Assembly: GCF_009740285.1 (NCBI RefSeq)
Contig: NZ_CP046566.1
Coordinates: 1,356,501 to 1,420,500 of the forward strand
From: Phnomibacter ginsenosidimutans
GTDB lineage: Bacteria > Bacteroidota > Bacteroidia > Chitinophagales > Chitinophagaceae
Direction of reading: 5' to 3'
Length of the DNA stretch: 64,000 nucleotides
Part shown: in pieces, positions 20,107 through 29,817 of the stretch
How the letters are laid out: every line of letters starts with the position of its first letter
How positions within the stretch are numbered: the stretch's first letter is position 1
Position numbers and translations under genes: made by a program
The notes under the pieces: model-generated
The model's database searches: none
The model's input: the letters and a program-made list of their open reading frames with translations, nothing else
What the model was told of the DNA's origin: nothing

Positions 20107-20979
20107 TTAGTTTGCTTCCTGCTTTTCCTTGGCTTCAACAGGTGGTGGCAGGTGTTCCATTTTTTCAATCAGGCCAATCAATTGACGAATGCAATCGAGG
20201 TTGCGTTCGAAGCGGTTTTCTGCACTTGATAAAGTGATTTTGCGCAGCGCAGAGCTGATGTACATGTAGCCTTGCGTGGCTTCGCTGCTGTTGTAAAAAC
20301 AGGCATTCCATGTATCCAGTTCATCTGAGTATGCCATGCGTACGCCATTGCTGTACGCCATCAAAATGGGCTCAGGAAACCAGCTGGTAGGCAGTACGGA
20401 AACTTTATTGTTCAAAGCAAATTTGTAAAGGGCTTCCTGAAAATGCAGGTAACTCAACGTACGCTGTTTAATTGCTTCTGCAGATTCTGGTGCTTTGGGT
20501 GCAATGCGCCAACTGTTGGCTGAAAATTTTACCGGATCGGCCTTTCCTTCATTGCCAGCAGGCTCCAGCGTCAACACCGATTCTACTTTTTCCGGGTCCA
20601 TGGTCGGAGTGCGGAATTGCTGCACCTGCAGCTCATCTCCCGCAAGGGTTTTGTACAGCCAATAGCAATCCATCTGTTCCAGATTGCCCTTGCGAAAATG
20701 CAGCTCAATGGTTTTTCTGGCTTTGTTGTGCATCCAGCTACCACTATCGATGCCGGTGCTACCTGTAACGGTGTAGCTGCCATCGTTGTAAAATCGATAC
20801 ATGCGGTTGCCGTTGCCCATTTCGGTGCCTGCGGGTGAAGCCACCGTTTGCAGCCACCAAAGCTGTTCCAGCTTCATGTTTTTATTGTTTGGCATCAGGT
20901 TACAGCCCAGTAAGCTAATGCAAACAAAAAGGCTGCCGATGATGCGGCAGCCCTTGTATTTCCGGTAAAGAAATTGCAT
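20107..20979 (-). CDS. Hypothetical lipoprotein
   Basis: A 290-residue product. The N-terminus IIGSLFVCISLLGC is a signal peptide with lipobox SLLGC, so it is a probable lipoprotein. The mature part starts MKLEQLWWLQTVASP and has several Trp/Tyr-rich strands (MYRFYNDGSYTVTGS), suggesting a lipocalin-like or META-like beta domain, followed by a helical C-terminal region that ends in a charged tail. I do not recognise a named family. It lies 14 bases downstream of gapA on the same strand, so it may be co-transcribed with it. Confidence 0.7.
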   Translation of the reverse strand: MQFLYRKYKGCRIIGSLFVCISLLGCNLMPNNKNMKLEQLWWLQTVASPAGTEMGNGNRMYRFYNDGSYTVTGSTGIDSGSWMHNKARKTIELHFRKGNLEQMDCYWLYKTLAGDELQVQQFRTPTMDPEKVESVLTLEPAGNEGKADPVKFSANSWRIAPKAPESAEAIKQRTLSYLHFQEALYKFALNNKVSVLPTSWFPEPILMAYSNGVRMAYSDELDTWNACFYNSSEATQGYMYISSALRKITLSSAENRFERNLDCIRQLIGLIEKMEHLPPPVEAKEKQEAN

Positions 20980-20993
20980 ACAGTCTATCAGAA

Positions 20994-22008
<1,015 letters not shown>

Positions 22009-22045
22009 AGTATTTTGTTTGTGATTGTGTTGTTTAAATGCGTCG

Positions 22046-22053
22046 CGAAGGTA
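22046..22053 (-). promoter_or_regulatory. Possible gapA -7 box
   Basis: On the minus strand TACCTTCG (one mismatch to TAnnTTTG) lies 37 bases before the gapA ATG. No clear -33 element is seen. Confidence 0.35.
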
Positions 22054-22139
22054 ACTTATTGGTCGCACTTTTGGAAGTTGTTAAAAGATGATAAATATCA
22101 GCGAAAACGAAATTTTTTTGGTTGAATGAATCAGCCCCC

Positions 22140-22147
22140 TATTTTTG
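22140..22147 (+). promoter_or_regulatory. -7 box of tRNA-Glu
   Basis: TATTTTTG matches the Bacteroidota -7 consensus and ends 17 bases before the mature 5' end of the tRNA. Confidence 0.6.
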
Positions 22148-22164
22148 CACTCCCAATCGAAAAT

Positions 22165-22236
22165 GGCTCGTTGGTCAAGCGGTTAAGACGCCTCCCTTTC
22201 ACGGAGGAATGACGGGTTCGATTCCCGTACGGGCTA
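22165..22236 (+). tRNA. tRNA-Glu (anticodon TTC)
   Basis: A 72-base cloverleaf. The acceptor arm GGCTCGT pairs with ACGGGCT (two G-T wobbles). The D arm contains GGTCAAGCGGTTAAGAC, the anticodon stem is CCTCC/GGAGG with loop CTTTCAC, and the T arm is ACGGG-TTCGATT-CCCGT. The discriminator base is A and CCA is not encoded. A promoter precedes it and a terminator hairpin follows. Confidence 0.95.
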
Positions 22237-22243
22237 CAACAGA

Positions 22244-22269
22244 AACCTCAGCATTTGCTGAGGTTTTTT
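22244..22269 (+). terminator. Terminator after tRNA-Glu
   Basis: AACCTCAGCA pairs with TGCTGAGGTT and is followed by six T. It ends before the start codon of the ThuA-domain gene. Confidence 0.85.
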
Positions 22270-22302
22270 GTTTGCTATCTTAGGCCCAAACCATCTGGGC
22301 TC

Positions 22303-23028
22303 ATGCAACTTTTCCGATTCCTATTTGCAGCCTTTCTCTTTGTGGCAGTCTCTGCACCGGCACAATCACTCAAGGGCAAACGCTTGCTTGTCTTTTCCAA
22401 AACGGCAGGATTTCGGCATGCGTCTATTTCGCAGGGCAAACAACTGTTTTTGCAAATAGCTGCCAGCGAAAGATGCAAAGTAGATACCACCGAAGATGCC
22501 GGCTTTTTTACCCCTGAAAAATTGGAGCCATACGATGTGGTGGTTTTTTTGAGTACCACCGGCGATGTGCTCAATGCCGCACAGCAATCGGCTTTTCAGG
22601 AGTACATCCGCAGTGGTAAAAGCTTTTTGGGCATCCATGCCGCCACTGATACCGAATACGATTGGCCATGGTTCAATCAGTTGGTGGGCGGCTATTTCAA
22701 AGACCATCCCAAGCCGCAAACGGCATCGTTCATCAACCTCGACAGCAACCATCCCGCCACCAAATTCTGGCCGGCTGTGTTTTCGAGATTCGAAGAAATT
22801 TACAACATCAAATCATTGCAAAAAGACCGGTTGCATTTTGTGCTGGCTGTTGATGAGACCTCCTACACAGGTGGCAATATGGATGGCTTTCATCCGATGG
22901 CCTGGTGCCATACATTCGAAGGGGGGCGGGCCTTTTACACAGCATTGGGTCATCATCCCGAAACCTACAGCGACGCTGATTTTCGCCAGCATATTTTAGG
23001 CGCATTACAATGGTTGCTGCAATCGTAA
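22303..23028 (+). CDS. ThuA-domain secreted protein
   Basis: 241 residues from the ATG at 22303, which gives a clear signal peptide (LFRFLFAAFLFVAVSAPAQS). An earlier in-frame start at 22255 lies in the terminator and is rejected. The rest is a class I glutamine-amidotransferase-like ThuA domain: LLVFSKTAGFRHASI, YDVVVFLSTTGDVL, FLGIHAATDTEYDWPWF, VGGYFKDHP, and the C-terminal MAWCHTFEGGRAFYTALGHHPE. ThuA proteins are linked to carbohydrate utilisation and are often exported in Bacteroidota, but the reaction is not established. Confidence 0.88.
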   Translation: MQLFRFLFAAFLFVAVSAPAQSLKGKRLLVFSKTAGFRHASISQGKQLFLQIAASERCKVDTTEDAGFFTPEKLEPYDVVVFLSTTGDVLNAAQQSAFQEYIRSGKSFLGIHAATDTEYDWPWFNQLVGGYFKDHPKPQTASFINLDSNHPATKFWPAVFSRFEEIYNIKSLQKDRLHFVLAVDETSYTGGNMDGFHPMAWCHTFEGGRAFYTALGHHPETYSDADFRQHILGALQWLLQS

Positions 23029-23116
23029 CCTGAGAGGATATGATTTATCTCACTCGGCAAAACGGGCGACATTCCTTAATTTGCGACCACTTTGTTCAAC
23101 TTTAATACAATCACAA

Positions 23117-24196
23117 ATGTCTATTTCTGCTCAGTTCCGTCCTGGTGTTCTCTGGGGCGATGAAGTACAACAACTTTTTGCCTACGCTAAAGAAAAGGGC
23201 TTTGCCATGCCAGCGGTAAACGTAACCGGTACCAATACCGTGAACGCCGTGCTGGAAACTGCCCGTGAAGTAAAGTCACCTGTTATCATTCAATTGTCGC
23301 ATAGTGGGTCTCAATTTTTTATTGGCAAAGGCATCAAGAATACCAATGAAGCTGCATCCATTGCAGGCGGTATTGCCGGTGCATACTATGTGCATCAGGC
23401 CGCCAAAGCTTACGGTGTTCCCGTGATTTTGCATACTGACCACTGCGCCAAAAAAATTCTCCCTTGGGTAGAAGGTTTGCTGGCAGAAGGTGAAGCATAT
23501 TTTGCCAAAACCGGTACGCCATTGTTCAGCTCTCACATGCTCGATTTGAGCGAAGAACCCATTGAAGAAAACATTGCCATCAGCAGCAAGTTCTTGGAGC
23601 GGATGAGCAAAATGGGCATGACCCTCGAAATTGAATTGGGTGTAACCGGTGGCGAAGAAGATGGTGTTGACAACACGCATGTAGAAAAATCAAGACTGTA
23701 TACTCAGCCTGAAGAAGTGAGCTATGCGTACGAAGAGCTGAAGAAAATCAGCCATCGTTTTACAGTGGCTGCTTCGTTTGGCAACGTACACGGTGTGTAC
23801 AAGCCCGGTAACGTAAAACTCGAACCAAAAATCCTGCGTGATTCTCAGGCATACATTCAGCAGAAGTTTGGCACCGACCACAATCCTGTTGATTTTGTAT
23901 TCCACGGCGGTTCTGGTTCTACTACCGAAGAAATCCGCGAAGCCATTGGCTACGGCGTTATCAAAATGAACATTGATACCGACGTACAGTGGGCATTTTG
24001 GGATGGCATTCGTGCCTACGAAGCCGACAAGCATGGCTACCTGCAAAGCCAGATAGGCAACCCCGAAGGCGACGATTCTCCAAACAAGAAGTACTATGAT
24101 CCACGTGTGTGGCTCCGCAAAGGCGAAGAGAGCATGATTGCCCGCTTGAAGCATTCCTTCAGCGACCTGAATGCTATCAATAGTTTGGGCGAATAA
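23117..24196 (+). CDS. fbaA: Class II fructose-bisphosphate aldolase
   Basis: Zinc-dependent aldolase that cleaves fructose 1,6-bisphosphate in glycolysis and forms it in gluconeogenesis. The ATG at 23117 gives 359 residues, the size of the E. coli FbaA type. Metal and substrate motifs are VILHTDHCAKK, ELGVTGGEEDGVDN, FGNVHGVYKPG, FVFHGGSGST and KMNIDTDVQWAFWDG. A TTAATTTGCGACC stretch at 23075-23087 resembles a -7 region. A terminator follows. It is close to pgk and gapA but on the opposite strand. Confidence 0.95.
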   Translation: MSISAQFRPGVLWGDEVQQLFAYAKEKGFAMPAVNVTGTNTVNAVLETAREVKSPVIIQLSHSGSQFFIGKGIKNTNEAASIAGGIAGAYYVHQAAKAYGVPVILHTDHCAKKILPWVEGLLAEGEAYFAKTGTPLFSSHMLDLSEEPIEENIAISSKFLERMSKMGMTLEIELGVTGGEEDGVDNTHVEKSRLYTQPEEVSYAYEELKKISHRFTVAASFGNVHGVYKPGNVKLEPKILRDSQAYIQQKFGTDHNPVDFVFHGGSGSTTEEIREAIGYGVIKMNIDTDVQWAFWDGIRAYEADKHGYLQSQIGNPEGDDSPNKKYYDPRVWLRKGEESMIARLKHSFSDLNAINSLGE

Positions 24197-24220
24197 ATCA
24201 TTCATCAAACAGCGTTGCAT

Positions 24221-24253
24221 AAAGAGGCGAGTGTTGTACTTGCCTCTTTTTTT
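24221..24253 (+). terminator. Terminator after fructose-bisphosphate aldolase
   Basis: AAAGAGGCGAGT pairs with ACTTGCCTCTTT (one G-T) and is followed by T residues, 25 bases after the stop. Confidence 0.8.
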
Positions 24254-24350
24254 ATTGCGTATCACGTAAATCAATACAACCATTGGGTGATTTGAATCAT
24301 TCTGTGCTTGGCAGGCAATGCAATACCTTTACCGCCTCAAAATTTTTTAC

Positions 24351-25526
24351 ATGAACAACTACGAAGAATCGTTGCAACTGCACAAAACCCTGCGGGGAAA
24401 GATTACGGTGCGCAACAAAATGGATGTACGTACCAACGAAGATTTATCGAAAGTGTATTCGCCCGGTGTAGCTGCACCCTGCGAAGCCATCGCTGCCGAT
24501 AAAAACAAAGTGTACGATTACACACTCAAAGGCAATTGTGTAGCTATTGTAACAGATGGATCGGCTGTGTTGGGTCTTGGTAACATTGGTCCTGAGGCTG
24601 CCATGCCAGTCATGGAGGGCAAGGCCATGCTGTTTAAAAAATTTGGCGACATTGATGCCTTTCCGATTTGCCTCAATACACAGGATACGGAAGAAATTAT
24701 CCGTACGGTAAAATACCTGGCACCCACTTTTGGTGGGATCAATCTAGAAGATATTGCTGCGCCACATTGCTTTGAAATAGAACGTCGTTTGCAAGACATC
24801 GGCATTCCTGTTTTTCACGACGACCAGGATGGTACAGCCATTGTTGTATTGGCCGGATTAATCAATGCAGCAAAACTTGTAGGTAAATCATTGTTTCAAT
24901 TGAAAGTAGTAGTGAATGGGGCAGGAGCTGCTGGTACTGCTATCACCCGTTTGTTGCGCTGTCAGGGCTTTGGCGATGATAAAGAAGCTTGTGTGTCGGT
25001 AAAAGATGTGATAGCCTGCGATAGCAAAGGTATTGTGAGCAAAGACCGCACCGATTTGAATGAAGAAAAAATCCATTTACTGGAGTACACCAATACAAAC
25101 AACGTGAGTGGTACGTTGCAAGATGCGTTGAAAGGTGCCGATGTATTTATTGGTGTGAGCAAGGGCAACCTGCTTACTGCTGATGACATTCGGCTGATGG
25201 CGAAAGATGCCATCATTTTTGCACTGGCCAATCCTACACCTGAGATCATGCCCGACGAAGCATTCAAAGGTGGCGCTGCCATTGTGGGTACAGGCCGCAG
25301 CGATTTGCCCAATCAAATCAACAATGTGCTTGGTTTCCCTGGTATTTTCCGCGGTGCTTTGGATGCCCGTGCTCCTCGTATTACACCGGCCATGAAGCTG
25401 GCAGCGGCGCATGCCATTGCCGATCATTTGCGCAACCCAACCCGGGAGCAAATTATTCCGGCTACCCTCGACCCGGCCGTGGCACACCATGTAGCCGAAG
25501 CAGTACGTGCCGCAGCTGGTATTTAG
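24351..25526 (+). CDS. NAD(P)-dependent malic enzyme (short form)
   Basis: Oxidatively decarboxylates malate to pyruvate. From the ATG at 24351 the product is 391 residues, equal to the catalytic part only; the phosphotransacetylase-like C-terminal domain of long MaeB is absent. Motifs are VYSPGVAAPCEAI, LGNIGPEAAMPVMEGKA, INLEDIAAPHCFEIE, FHDDQDGTAIV (metal ligands) and the Rossmann VVNGAGAAGTA. FALANPTPEIMP and GRSDLPNQINNVLGFPGIFRG follow. The next gene is a membrane protein after a terminator. Confidence 0.93.
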   Translation: MNNYEESLQLHKTLRGKITVRNKMDVRTNEDLSKVYSPGVAAPCEAIAADKNKVYDYTLKGNCVAIVTDGSAVLGLGNIGPEAAMPVMEGKAMLFKKFGDIDAFPICLNTQDTEEIIRTVKYLAPTFGGINLEDIAAPHCFEIERRLQDIGIPVFHDDQDGTAIVVLAGLINAAKLVGKSLFQLKVVVNGAGAAGTAITRLLRCQGFGDDKEACVSVKDVIACDSKGIVSKDRTDLNEEKIHLLEYTNTNNVSGTLQDALKGADVFIGVSKGNLLTADDIRLMAKDAIIFALANPTPEIMPDEAFKGGAAIVGTGRSDLPNQINNVLGFPGIFRGALDARAPRITPAMKLAAAHAIADHLRNPTREQIIPATLDPAVAHHVAEAVRAAAGI

Positions 25527-25586
25527 CTTGTGCCTTTGGCCTTCAGCCTTGTGCCTTCCGCATTTGTTTTTCGTTGTTATACATCG

Positions 25587-25617
25587 GCTCCTGCAAGTTT
25601 TTTGCGGGAGCTTTTTT
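25587..25617 (+). terminator. Terminator after malic enzyme
   Basis: GCTCCTGCAA pairs with TTGCGGGAGC (one G-T), followed by six T. The surrounding 25528-25690 stretch is a decayed simple sequence built from CCTTGTGCCTT-like units and holds no gene. Confidence 0.75.
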
Positions 25618-25722
25618 GTCCCTACATCTGCCGCCTTCTGGTTGCTTGCTTTCAGCCCTATGCCTTGTGCTTTCTGCTTTCCTTCCAATTCTGTATTTTT
25701 CTTTTCTTAAAACACCGACCAT

Positions 25723-26277
25723 ATGATGAGAAAACTCATTGCCGCTCTGGTAGCCGGCACTTTAATCATGCTGTGGCAAACGGCGAGCCACACTTTTTTA
25801 CAACTACATACCTCGCAGGAAATGTACACACCAGCGCAGGATACCATTTTGCAGGTGTTGAGTACGCACCTCAAAACGGATGGGCAATATTTCATTCCCG
25901 GTGTGCCACCAGGCACCAGTATGGAAGAAATGGAGAAAGTAATGGCAACGTCAATGGGTAAGCCTTATGCCAGTATTTTGTACCATCCTGTGCAAGACAT
26001 GGATATGACAATGAACATGCTGCGTGGTTTTGGCACTTACATTATTTTGGCCTTCGTACTGGTTTGGTTGATTGGTCAATTTAAGCAACTCACATTTAGC
26101 AACGTGTTGCTGGCATCGCTGGCAGTTGGTTTTATCAGCTTTAGTTTTCATCCGTATGCAGGATACATTTGGTACAAAATACCAGGTGTAAATATTGAGT
26201 TGCTCGACTCATTGCTTGCCTTTGGATTGGCGGGTGTATGGCTGGGCTGGTACCTGCCCCGCAAACAAAAGAACTAA
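25723..26277 (+). CDS. Hypothetical membrane protein
   Basis: A 184-residue product with four likely membrane segments: LIAALVAGTLIMLWQ at the N-terminus, then IILAFVLVWLIGQF, LLASLAVGFISFSF and LLAFGLAGVWLGWYL. A periplasmic loop of about 70 residues lies between segments one and two. The ATG pair at 25723/25726 offers two starts. No family can be named with confidence. It is a stand-alone gene between two terminators. Confidence 0.7.
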   Translation: MMRKLIAALVAGTLIMLWQTASHTFLQLHTSQEMYTPAQDTILQVLSTHLKTDGQYFIPGVPPGTSMEEMEKVMATSMGKPYASILYHPVQDMDMTMNMLRGFGTYIILAFVLVWLIGQFKQLTFSNVLLASLAVGFISFSFHPYAGYIWYKIPGVNIELLDSLLAFGLAGVWLGWYLPRKQKN

Positions 26278-26300
26278 GTCATTTACTTTATTTTGATTAT

Positions 26301-26335
26301 CAGAAGAGACGCCTATTGGTGTCTCTTCTGTTTTT
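26301..26335 (+). terminator. Terminator before the susC regulatory region
   Basis: CAGAAGAGAC pairs perfectly with GTCTCTTCTG around a ten-base loop, followed by five T. Confidence 0.85.
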
Positions 26336-26366
26336 ATAACGTACAGGTATTGCTGCTTCATGTTTT

Positions 26367-26421
26367 GTTAACGCTGGCACAACCATTCGGTAATGTTGGC
26401 GCAACGATTCGGTAACGCTGG
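26367..26421 (+). promoter_or_regulatory. Five tandem 11-bp repeats (Pho-box-like operator) upstream of susC
   Basis: Consecutive 11-mers are GTTAACGCTGG, CACAACCATTC, GGTAATGTTGG, CGCAACGATTC and GGTAACGCTGG. Positions 3-6 are Y-A-A-Y in all five and position 9 is always T. The last unit ends five bases before the -7 box, so the array covers the -33 region, as expected for an activator of the OmpR/PhoB class. TTAACA-type direct repeats with an 11-bp period are the known form of PhoP boxes in Bacillus and Pho boxes in cyanobacteria. Assignment to a PhoB-type regulator here is inference. Confidence 0.6.
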
Positions 26422-26426
26422 CCGGA

Positions 26427-26434
26427 TAGGTTTG
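26427..26434 (+). promoter_or_regulatory. susC -7 box
   Basis: TAGGTTTG matches TAnnTTTG, 20 bases before the ATG at 26455. No good -33 TTTG is present at the expected distance; the direct repeats occupy that place. Confidence 0.6.
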
Positions 26435-26454
26435 CCCGCAAATTAAAACTGTTT

Positions 26455-29400
26455 ATGAAGCAGCGACTACACCCTTGGCAGTGGGTTTTATCCACTGTAT
26501 TTGCCCTCTTTTTATTATTGACCAATACCGCTATTGCGCAGGAGGCAGCCATTCGTGGTAAAGTAACGGATGCCGCCACCAATGCAGTATTGGCAGGCGT
26601 TTCAGTAAAATTATTATCCAATGGAACAGTGGTAACCACTTCTAATGAAGGCGAGTTTATGGTGAATGCCAAGAAAGGCGATCGCCTGGAGATTAGCTAT
26701 GTTGGTTATGCCACCGAAACGGTTCAAGTAGGTACCGTTACTTATCTCGAAATAGATCTCAGTGCCAATGCTTCGCAATTGGGCGAAGTAGTAGTAACGG
26801 CATTGGGCATTCGCAAAGAGAAAAAGAAACTGGGCTACGCCATACAGGATGTGAAAGGTGAAGACCTGACTGTAGCCCGTGAAACCAACGTTGTAAACCA
26901 ACTGGCTGGTAAAGTGGCTGGTGTTACTGTGGTGGGTAGTGCATCGGGTGTGGGTGGTTCTTCACGTGTTACCATTCGTGGAGAACGTTCCGTTGACCTA
27001 AATAAAAACCAACCGCTGTATGTAATAGATGGTGTGCCTGTGAGCAACGCAATTACCGGTGCCAACGGCCGTGGCAATATGGAAGTGGATTTTGGTAACG
27101 GCGCCGGATTTATCAACCCCGATGATATTGAAAGCATGAGTGTACTCAAAGGACCTGCTGCTTCTGCATTGTATGGTTCACGTGCTGCCAATGGGGTGAT
27201 TTTGATTAAAACAAAATCAGGTAAAAAATCAAAAGGCATTGGCGTAGAAATCAATACCAACGCCACTTTCGAAAAGGCATTGAAATTGCCGGAGTATCAA
27301 AAAGTATACGGCCAGGGCAATGGCAACGGTGGCGATTTTGCTTTTGTAAACGGTGGTGGTGCAGGCCTTACCGATGGAACGGATGAAGGTTGGGGCCCCG
27401 CTTTTCGTGGTCAGTTGTATCCGCAGTTCAACTCACCCCGTACCTTGAATGGTCAGCCCATTGATTTTTTTGGTGGTGATTTGAATGCACCTTCAGGTAG
27501 TGTGATTACACCAACACTGTGGGAGCCCGATATCGACAACCTGAAAAACTTTTTGGAGACAGGTAAAACTTTCACCAACAACGTGGCCTTGGTAGGGGGT
27601 AATAAAAACGGCGACTTCCGGTTGAGCTATACCAACCTCGATCAAAAAGGCATGGTGCCCAACACCGATTTGAAGCGGAATACTGTTTCATTCTCCGGTG
27701 GTTACAACTTCAACGATAAGTTTTCTGCCAAAGCCTTTGTGAGCTACATCAAAAGCGAAAGTGGCAACCGCCCGTCCATTAGCTATGGTACCGAAAGTTT
27801 GATGTATCTCTTCAACTGCTGGCTGCCTGCATCGGTAAAAGTGTCTGATATGAAACGCTTGTGGATGAAGGGTGCAGAAGGCTTACGTCAGTACAGCTGG
27901 AACTACAACTACCACGACAACCCGTACCTCACCGTGTATGAAAATACCAATGGTCAATATTATGATCGCATTATTGGTAATGCATCATTGAAATATGATT
28001 TTACAAAGTGGTTGAACCTGCAGGTTCGTGCTGCTACCGATTGGAGCAACGAACGTCGGGAATACCGCCGCGGCTTTAGCACACAGCGTTTTCCTTTTGG
28101 TCAGTACCGTGAGGTAAACATCATCAACGAAGAACGCAATGCCGATTTCTTGTTGAACTTCAACAAAGAACTGGGAACTGATTTTGTAGTAACCGCCAAC
28201 GCTGGTGGCAACCAAATGCGCCAGAGCAGCCGCTTCAACGAAACCGTTGCAGGCCAGCTCAACATACCCGGTATTTACAATCTTACCAACAGCCGTATTG
28301 CATTAGAAACTGCACAACGTAATGTAGCCAAGCGTATCAACAGTTTTTACGGTTCAGCCGGTGTGGCATATCAAAACAAAATCTTCCTCGACTTTACTGG
28401 TCGCAACGACTGGAGTAGTGCCCTCACTTTGCCCGAAGATTTGAAATCGTTTGGCAACGAAGACAATTCTTATTTCTATTCATCAGTAGCCCTTAGTGCC
28501 ATCGTTAGTGATATGGTGAAGCTGCCCAAAGTCATCAGCTTTGCAAAAGTTCGTGGCAGCTTTGCACAAGTGGGTAACGATACCGATCCTTTTACGTTCA
28601 CACAATCATTTAACCCCAGCACACCATACGGTTCAGCACAAGTATATGGCGAAACCGACCGCCTCACCAACCTGAACCTGAAGCCTGAAATCAGCTCTGC
28701 CTGGGAGATGGGTGCTGATGTTCGTTTCCTCAACAACCGCATTGGTGTAGATGTAACGTACTATACCAGTATGACGAAGAATCAGATTCTGAATATTCCT
28801 TTGTCGCTGACTAGTGGTTACAACAGCCGCAGCATCAACGCCGGTAAAATCAAGAACTGGGGTTGGGAAGCGATGTTGAATTTCCAGACCATCAAGAACA
28901 AAAACTTTACTTGGACTACTGATATCAATTTCAGCGCCAACAGAAGCGAAGTCATTGAACTGCGTGATGGCCTCACCAACTTTGTAATGGCCAGCCGTAG
29001 TGTAAGCGTGGAAGCCCGTGTAGGCGAACGCATGGGGGATTTGTACGGCATTGGTTTTGCCCGTGTACAAAACACGGATAAGAATGCACCATACTACGAT
29101 GCGAGTGGTCTGTATGTTGGTCAAATGGTGTTTGATGCCAACGGCCGTCCTGTAAGAACCACCAACCGTATTAAGCTTGGCAACTACAATCCTGATTGGT
29201 TGATGGGCATCAGCAATAGTTTTAATTACAAAGGTGTACGCCTCAGCTTCCTCTTCGACATCCGCAGTGGTGGCGAAATCTATAGCCACACACAAACCGT
29301 AGGTCGTGAAGGCGGTATCATCATGGAAACACTCGAAGGTCGTGCTGATGGTTATGATTTGAGCAAGCCCGGTAACGGTGTAGTTGGTCAGGGTGTAGTA

Positions 29401-29751
29401 TTTGTAAATGGAGTGCCTAGTCCCAATACCAAAAAAGTAAGTGCCCGTGAATGGCACACTGCCTGGACTGGCGGTCGTGGTATTGCTGAAGGTGTGATGT
29501 ACGACGCCTCATTCGTAAAGCTCCGTGAGCTACAAATTGGTTACAACATTCCCGATAGAGTGTGGGGCAAGTTGCCATTCCGTGGTGTTGCCGTTTCACT
29601 GGTAGGCCGCAACCTGTTTGTGTGGGACAATGTACCTCACGTAGATCCTGAAAACATGAGCTATACTGGTGGTACTGCATTGCCTGGTATAGAATACATG
29701 GCCATTCCTTCGGCCCGAAGCTATGGTTTCAACCTGAGCCTGAAACTTTAA
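26455..29751 (+). CDS. SusC/RagA-family TonB-linked outer-membrane transporter
   Basis: A 1098-residue outer-membrane transporter that works with the SusD-like lipoprotein encoded next to it. A signal peptide (WVLSTVFALFLLLTNTAIAQ) precedes a carboxypeptidase-regulatory-like domain (residues ~32-108: IRGKVTDAATNAVLAGVSVKL). Next are the TonB-box region GEVVVTALGIRKEKKKLGY and the plug with QLAGKVAGVTV, VTIRGERS and PLYVIDGVPVSN. The remainder is a 22-strand type barrel ending in YGFNLSLKL. The substrate cannot be read directly. The downstream phosphoesterases suggest phosphorylated organic compounds rather than glycans. Confidence 0.95.
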   Translation: MKQRLHPWQWVLSTVFALFLLLTNTAIAQEAAIRGKVTDAATNAVLAGVSVKLLSNGTVVTTSNEGEFMVNAKKGDRLEISYVGYATETVQVGTVTYLEIDLSANASQLGEVVVTALGIRKEKKKLGYAIQDVKGEDLTVARETNVVNQLAGKVAGVTVVGSASGVGGSSRVTIRGERSVDLNKNQPLYVIDGVPVSNAITGANGRGNMEVDFGNGAGFINPDDIESMSVLKGPAASALYGSRAANGVILIKTKSGKKSKGIGVEINTNATFEKALKLPEYQKVYGQGNGNGGDFAFVNGGGAGLTDGTDEGWGPAFRGQLYPQFNSPRTLNGQPIDFFGGDLNAPSGSVITPTLWEPDIDNLKNFLETGKTFTNNVALVGGNKNGDFRLSYTNLDQKGMVPNTDLKRNTVSFSGGYNFNDKFSAKAFVSYIKSESGNRPSISYGTESLMYLFNCWLPASVKVSDMKRLWMKGAEGLRQYSWNYNYHDNPYLTVYENTNGQYYDRIIGNASLKYDFTKWLNLQVRAATDWSNERREYRRGFSTQRFPFGQYREVNIINEERNADFLLNFNKELGTDFVVTANAGGNQMRQSSRFNETVAGQLNIPGIYNLTNSRIALETAQRNVAKRINSFYGSAGVAYQNKIFLDFTGRNDWSSALTLPEDLKSFGNEDNSYFYSSVALSAIVSDMVKLPKVISFAKVRGSFAQVGNDTDPFTFTQSFNPSTPYGSAQVYGETDRLTNLNLKPEISSAWEMGADVRFLNNRIGVDVTYYTSMTKNQILNIPLSLTSGYNSRSINAGKIKNWGWEAMLNFQTIKNKNFTWTTDINFSANRSEVIELRDGLTNFVMASRSVSVEARVGERMGDLYGIGFARVQNTDKNAPYYDASGLYVGQMVFDANGRPVRTTNRIKLGNYNPDWLMGISNSFNYKGVRLSFLFDIRSGGEIYSHTQTVGREGGIIMETLEGRADGYDLSKPGNGVVGQGVVFVNGVPSPNTKKVSAREWHTAWTGGRGIAEGVMYDASFVKLRELQIGYNIPDRVWGKLPFRGVAVSLVGRNLFVWDNVPHVDPENMSYTGGTALPGIEYMAIPSARSYGFNLSLKL

Positions 29752-29817
29752 TCGCTTTGCCACGCAAGCAGATTGATGAAGACTTTTATTTCAAACAAGA
29801 AGATCAACCCAACGAAT

